Assembly: GCA_937973555.1 (NCBI GenBank)
Contig: CALJKL010000099.1
Location: forward strand, 1 to 17,164
Source: an uncultured Flavobacteriales bacterium
Lineage (GTDB): Bacteria > Bacteroidota > Bacteroidia > Flavobacteriales > Weeksellaceae
Direction: 5' to 3'
Length of the DNA stretch: 17,164 nucleotides
The translations under genes and the position numbers were made by a program. The notes beneath the pieces are model-generated. The model saw only the letters and a program-made list of their open reading frames with translations, was not told where the DNA came from and did no database searches. Shown here piece by piece: positions 14,771 through 17,164 of the stretch. How positions within the stretch are numbered: the first letter of the stretch is position 1; every line of letters starts with the position of its first letter.

Positions 14771-17164
14771 TTATTTAGCATTGAAATAACATTTTAATTT
14801 TGTTTCAGTCATTTCAATTACAGTAGAATATATTGAAGCTAAAAAATTTTTCATATCCATAGACATTTTAGTGGCTTTTACGCCTGGTTGAGCAATAGCA
14901 AATTCAAATTCTACATTGGAATATTTTAAAGCTTTTTTTATTTCATCTAATTCTGTTTCATTTCCATGATAAAATCTTTGCCCCTTTAAAACTCCCATGC
15001 CATTTCTTCTTTCGAGATGCTTTAATAGTTCTTCAGGCTTCCATTTATATCTAAGAGAAACTATCGCCTGTCCGCAAACAACAAATAAATCTTCAAGTCT
15101 TAACCCGCTGACATTTTTTGAATATTTACAGTGAACTAATTCAAATCTAATTACATCATCATCTTGAAAAACAGCAACAATATCTGCGGATTCACCAGAA
15201 TTATCATCATTAAAAACAATTTTCGCTCCTCTTTTTATGAGATGATTCATCATATACTCTTGAACAGAATTTTCTCTCCTTATTCCTTTTTTGTATAGAG
15301 ATTCTATTGTATAATCTACATTTTCCCAATCAAAAGTTTTAATTTGATTTTCTGGCATTTGGATTAATTCAGCAGAGCCATAATTTGTATGAATACATCC
15401 TGAAATATTAGATCCATTCATTAAAAATAAAGTAGGCGGATTTTCTTCAAAGAATTTTTTTAATGTTACAGGATCGCTTTTAAGTCCTTCAACCTTAATA
15501 TTAACATTATCCAATCCCACAACTGAATGCCCTTGTTCACCACCCAAAATAATTGAAAAAGCAATTGTACTTTCGGGTAAACTTATTTCAAAGTCAGCCT
15601 TATTACCTTGTATTAAGATATTCTTCAATGTACATTCTGAAAGCATAATAGACTTATGATTTGCAACTTCAATAGTTAATTTATGAATTCTACTATAAAG
15701 ATCTTCTGCCCAATCAGTTGCTAAAATAACTTGACCTTTAGGATATTTTTCCAATTGAATTTTTTCGGCAGAATCTTCTAATAATTGATTAGAATCAATT
15801 TTTTCATCAGTAATTAACCTTCCTACCTCTAAGCACCATGCTTTCCATTCTTTTAAATCTCCTACACGAGCAGGGCTCCAAATTTTACCTTTTACAGAAG
15901 CCCCTACACTAACAGGAAAACCATCACGATACCCTACACCAACGAAATCTGATTTTTGACATCGCTTTCCTTCTTTCCATTTACTTAATTCAGTAGTTAC
16001 ATCTGCACCACTAAGTCTCGAATATCTATGAAGATGATTGGCAGGCTTAAAAATTCCAGCATGCACAATACTAAGTCGTTTTATTGAATCGAATGAACGA
16101 AATACACAATCCCCATTCAAAGCATTAGCTTTGTCATTAGATAAATTTTTCACTAAACTATTCACATCAAGTCCTTTTTCTGAGTATCCAACAAATAATA
16201 GCCCCGTAGAAGTATCATAATGCATAATCACGAGATTCCAAGTTTGATCGCGCATTTTTTCAGTTCTTGCCCACTTAACCTTTTCTCGTTTTTGGGTTGT
16301 GAAATAAAAAACGTTTTCTTTTTGATTGAAATATGGTTGCGAAATAGCATATTTTTTCAAATTAAAAGAATCTTTAAACCTCCTCCATTCTATTCGTTCA
16401 CATCTATAACAAACACAACTTAATGCTGGATATACTAATTTTGGGTTTAGTTCTATTTCTGGAGAATCAAAACCTGAATATGGCTTACAACCTTGAAGAA
16501 ATGCTAATAAAGATTCAGCTTCTGCTTTCTTTGCATCTGCAATTTCACTAATAACAGTTTCCCAACCAGATCCTTCTTGAAAGAGATTTTCTAACTCTGT
16601 AGACATTGATTCATCAGCATAGTTCACAATGAATGAAGCATCACCCAACTCATTTTGTGTTCGGGTAAATCTTCCAATAAACTGCAATAATACAGACATA
16701 GACTTATGTAAATCATGAACTGCTGCAATTTTAAAATCTGGATAATCAAATCCTTCCTTAAGCATGTCAACACAAATTATTATGTCATAATTTCCGTTCT
16801 TGATTTCCTCAATAACTTTGCTTCTGCCTTTAGTTTTTGAATGAACCATCACTATTCGCTCATTTGGAAACCATTCCTTATATTTTTCAAAAAGAAATTC
16901 TGCTCGAATAGTTTTTTCTGTTCTCACCATCATTTTATGCCTAAGCCAACCACAATTTCTGTCCTCAATTAGTCTTTGCATTGCAGCTCTTGCAATAGCT
17001 TCATCTTTCTTCCCAGGATGTCGTTCATCTATTGACACTAAGGAAATTTTTGAGAAACATTTATCCTCTAATGCTTTTGACAAAGGATAGTTATATACAA
17101 TCTCTCCATCAATAGGTTTTTTATCATTTCTGTATGGAGTTGCTGTAAATTGAACTATTTTAGA
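14771..17164 (-). CDS. SF2 helicase with C-terminal PD-(D/E)XK-like domain, 5' end outside window
   Basis: The open frame runs to the window edge, so the 797 visible residues are a C-terminal part. Counting from the edge, FTATPYRND (6-14) is SF2 motif III. MVHSK, then CVDMLKEGFDYPD, then QFIGRFTRT (161-169) are motifs IV to VI of the second RecA domain. A long region follows with CVCYRC (Cys 250, 252, 255) and a GKIWS...EWKAWC block. Near the end, ESADIVAV (Asp661) and FELVHCKYSK (Lys680), then EDLFVVCGQA, resemble a divergent restriction-type nuclease core. ATP-driven DNA or RNA translocation coupled to cleavage is inferred. This build is typical of phage defence or restriction proteins, but I cannot name the system. 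The TTG at 17083 is not a real start, because motif III lies upstream of it. The Walker motifs are not visible. Confidence 0.88.
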   Translation of the reverse strand, partial: SKIVQFTATPYRNDKKPIDGEIVYNYPLSKALEDKCFSKISLVSIDERHPGKKDEAIARAAMQRLIEDRNCGWLRHKMMVRTEKTIRAEFLFEKYKEWFPNERIVMVHSKTKGRSKVIEEIKNGNYDIIICVDMLKEGFDYPDFKIAAVHDLHKSMSVLLQFIGRFTRTQNELGDASFIVNYADESMSTELENLFQEGSGWETVISEIADAKKAEAESLLAFLQGCKPYSGFDSPEIELNPKLVYPALSCVCYRCERIEWRRFKDSFNLKKYAISQPYFNQKENVFYFTTQKREKVKWARTEKMRDQTWNLVIMHYDTSTGLLFVGYSEKGLDVNSLVKNLSNDKANALNGDCVFRSFDSIKRLSIVHAGIFKPANHLHRYSRLSGADVTTELSKWKEGKRCQKSDFVGVGYRDGFPVSVGASVKGKIWSPARVGDLKEWKAWCLEVGRLITDEKIDSNQLLEDSAEKIQLEKYPKGQVILATDWAEDLYSRIHKLTIEVANHKSIMLSECTLKNILIQGNKADFEISLPESTIAFSIILGGEQGHSVVGLDNVNIKVEGLKSDPVTLKKFFEENPPTLFLMNGSNISGCIHTNYGSAELIQMPENQIKTFDWENVDYTIESLYKKGIRRENSVQEYMMNHLIKRGAKIVFNDDNSGESADIVAVFQDDDVIRFELVHCKYSKNVSGLRLEDLFVVCGQAIVSLRYKWKPEELLKHLERRNGMGVLKGQRFYHGNETELDEIKKALKYSNVEFEFAIAQPGVKATKMSMDMKNFLASIYSTVIEMTETKLKCYFNAK

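Noticed and set aside
14780..14819. Inverted repeat ATTGAAAT/ATTTCAAT near the helicase 3' end
   Set aside because: It is inside coding sequence, short, A/T-rich, with a 24-base spacer; likely chance.
17081..17083. TTG 17083 as start of the helicase-nuclease gene
   Set aside because: The frame continues upstream to the window edge and encodes the SF2 motif FTATPYRND, so the true start is outside.

Overview
This window looks like chromosomal DNA of a member of the Bacteroidota, most likely a Flavobacteriia of the Chryseobacterium/Weeksellaceae type. The base composition is AT-rich. Upstream regions carry the Bacteroidota -7 element TAnnTTTG, leaders are very short without Shine-Dalgarno sites, and the proteins are the versions usual in that group. 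The genus is inferred from gene content and style, not from a database match.

The first 51 bases are not biological. They are an Illumina i7 adapter with an 8-base index, left on the end of an assembled contig. The window therefore starts at a contig end, and ksgA (rsmA) lacks its first third because of the assembly.

From 53 to 8132 the content is mostly housekeeping: partial ksgA, a DUF1003-like membrane protein with an acidic heptad-repeat tail, the Mg2+ channel mgtE, a TIGR02757/DUF2400 protein, RNase Z (rnz), the nucleotide-pool cleaner rdgB, a CPBP membrane protease, a small P-loop kinase-like ATPase, and release factor RF3 (prfC). The ATPase, CPBP-rdgB and rnz-TIGR02757 units run on the minus strand, each with its own recognisable promoter. 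The DUF1003-like gene and mgtE diverge from a shared 117-base region. Both of these genes end in 4-base tail-to-tail overlaps with their neighbours.

From 8171 to 14616 come a secreted DUF2891 protein, a divergent fatty-acid pair (acyl-CoA dehydrogenase and long-chain acyl-CoA ligase), a small four-helix PF04020 (phage-holin-IV-like) membrane protein, a short ICMT/PEMT-type membrane methyltransferase, and a predicted outer-membrane beta-barrel with a Met/His-rich N-terminus. Hairpin terminators separate the convergent or same-strand units.

From 14771 to the right edge lies the 3' part of a large minus-strand gene. It encodes an SF2 helicase (TATP, GFDYPD and QFIGRFTR motifs are visible) with a long C-terminal extension ending in a PD-(D/E)XK-like HCKYS domain. 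It is the only clearly accessory gene here and the best candidate for an undescribed, probably defensive, system. Its N-terminus and any upstream partners lie outside the window. No RNA genes, CRISPR arrays, insertion sequences or integrases were seen.
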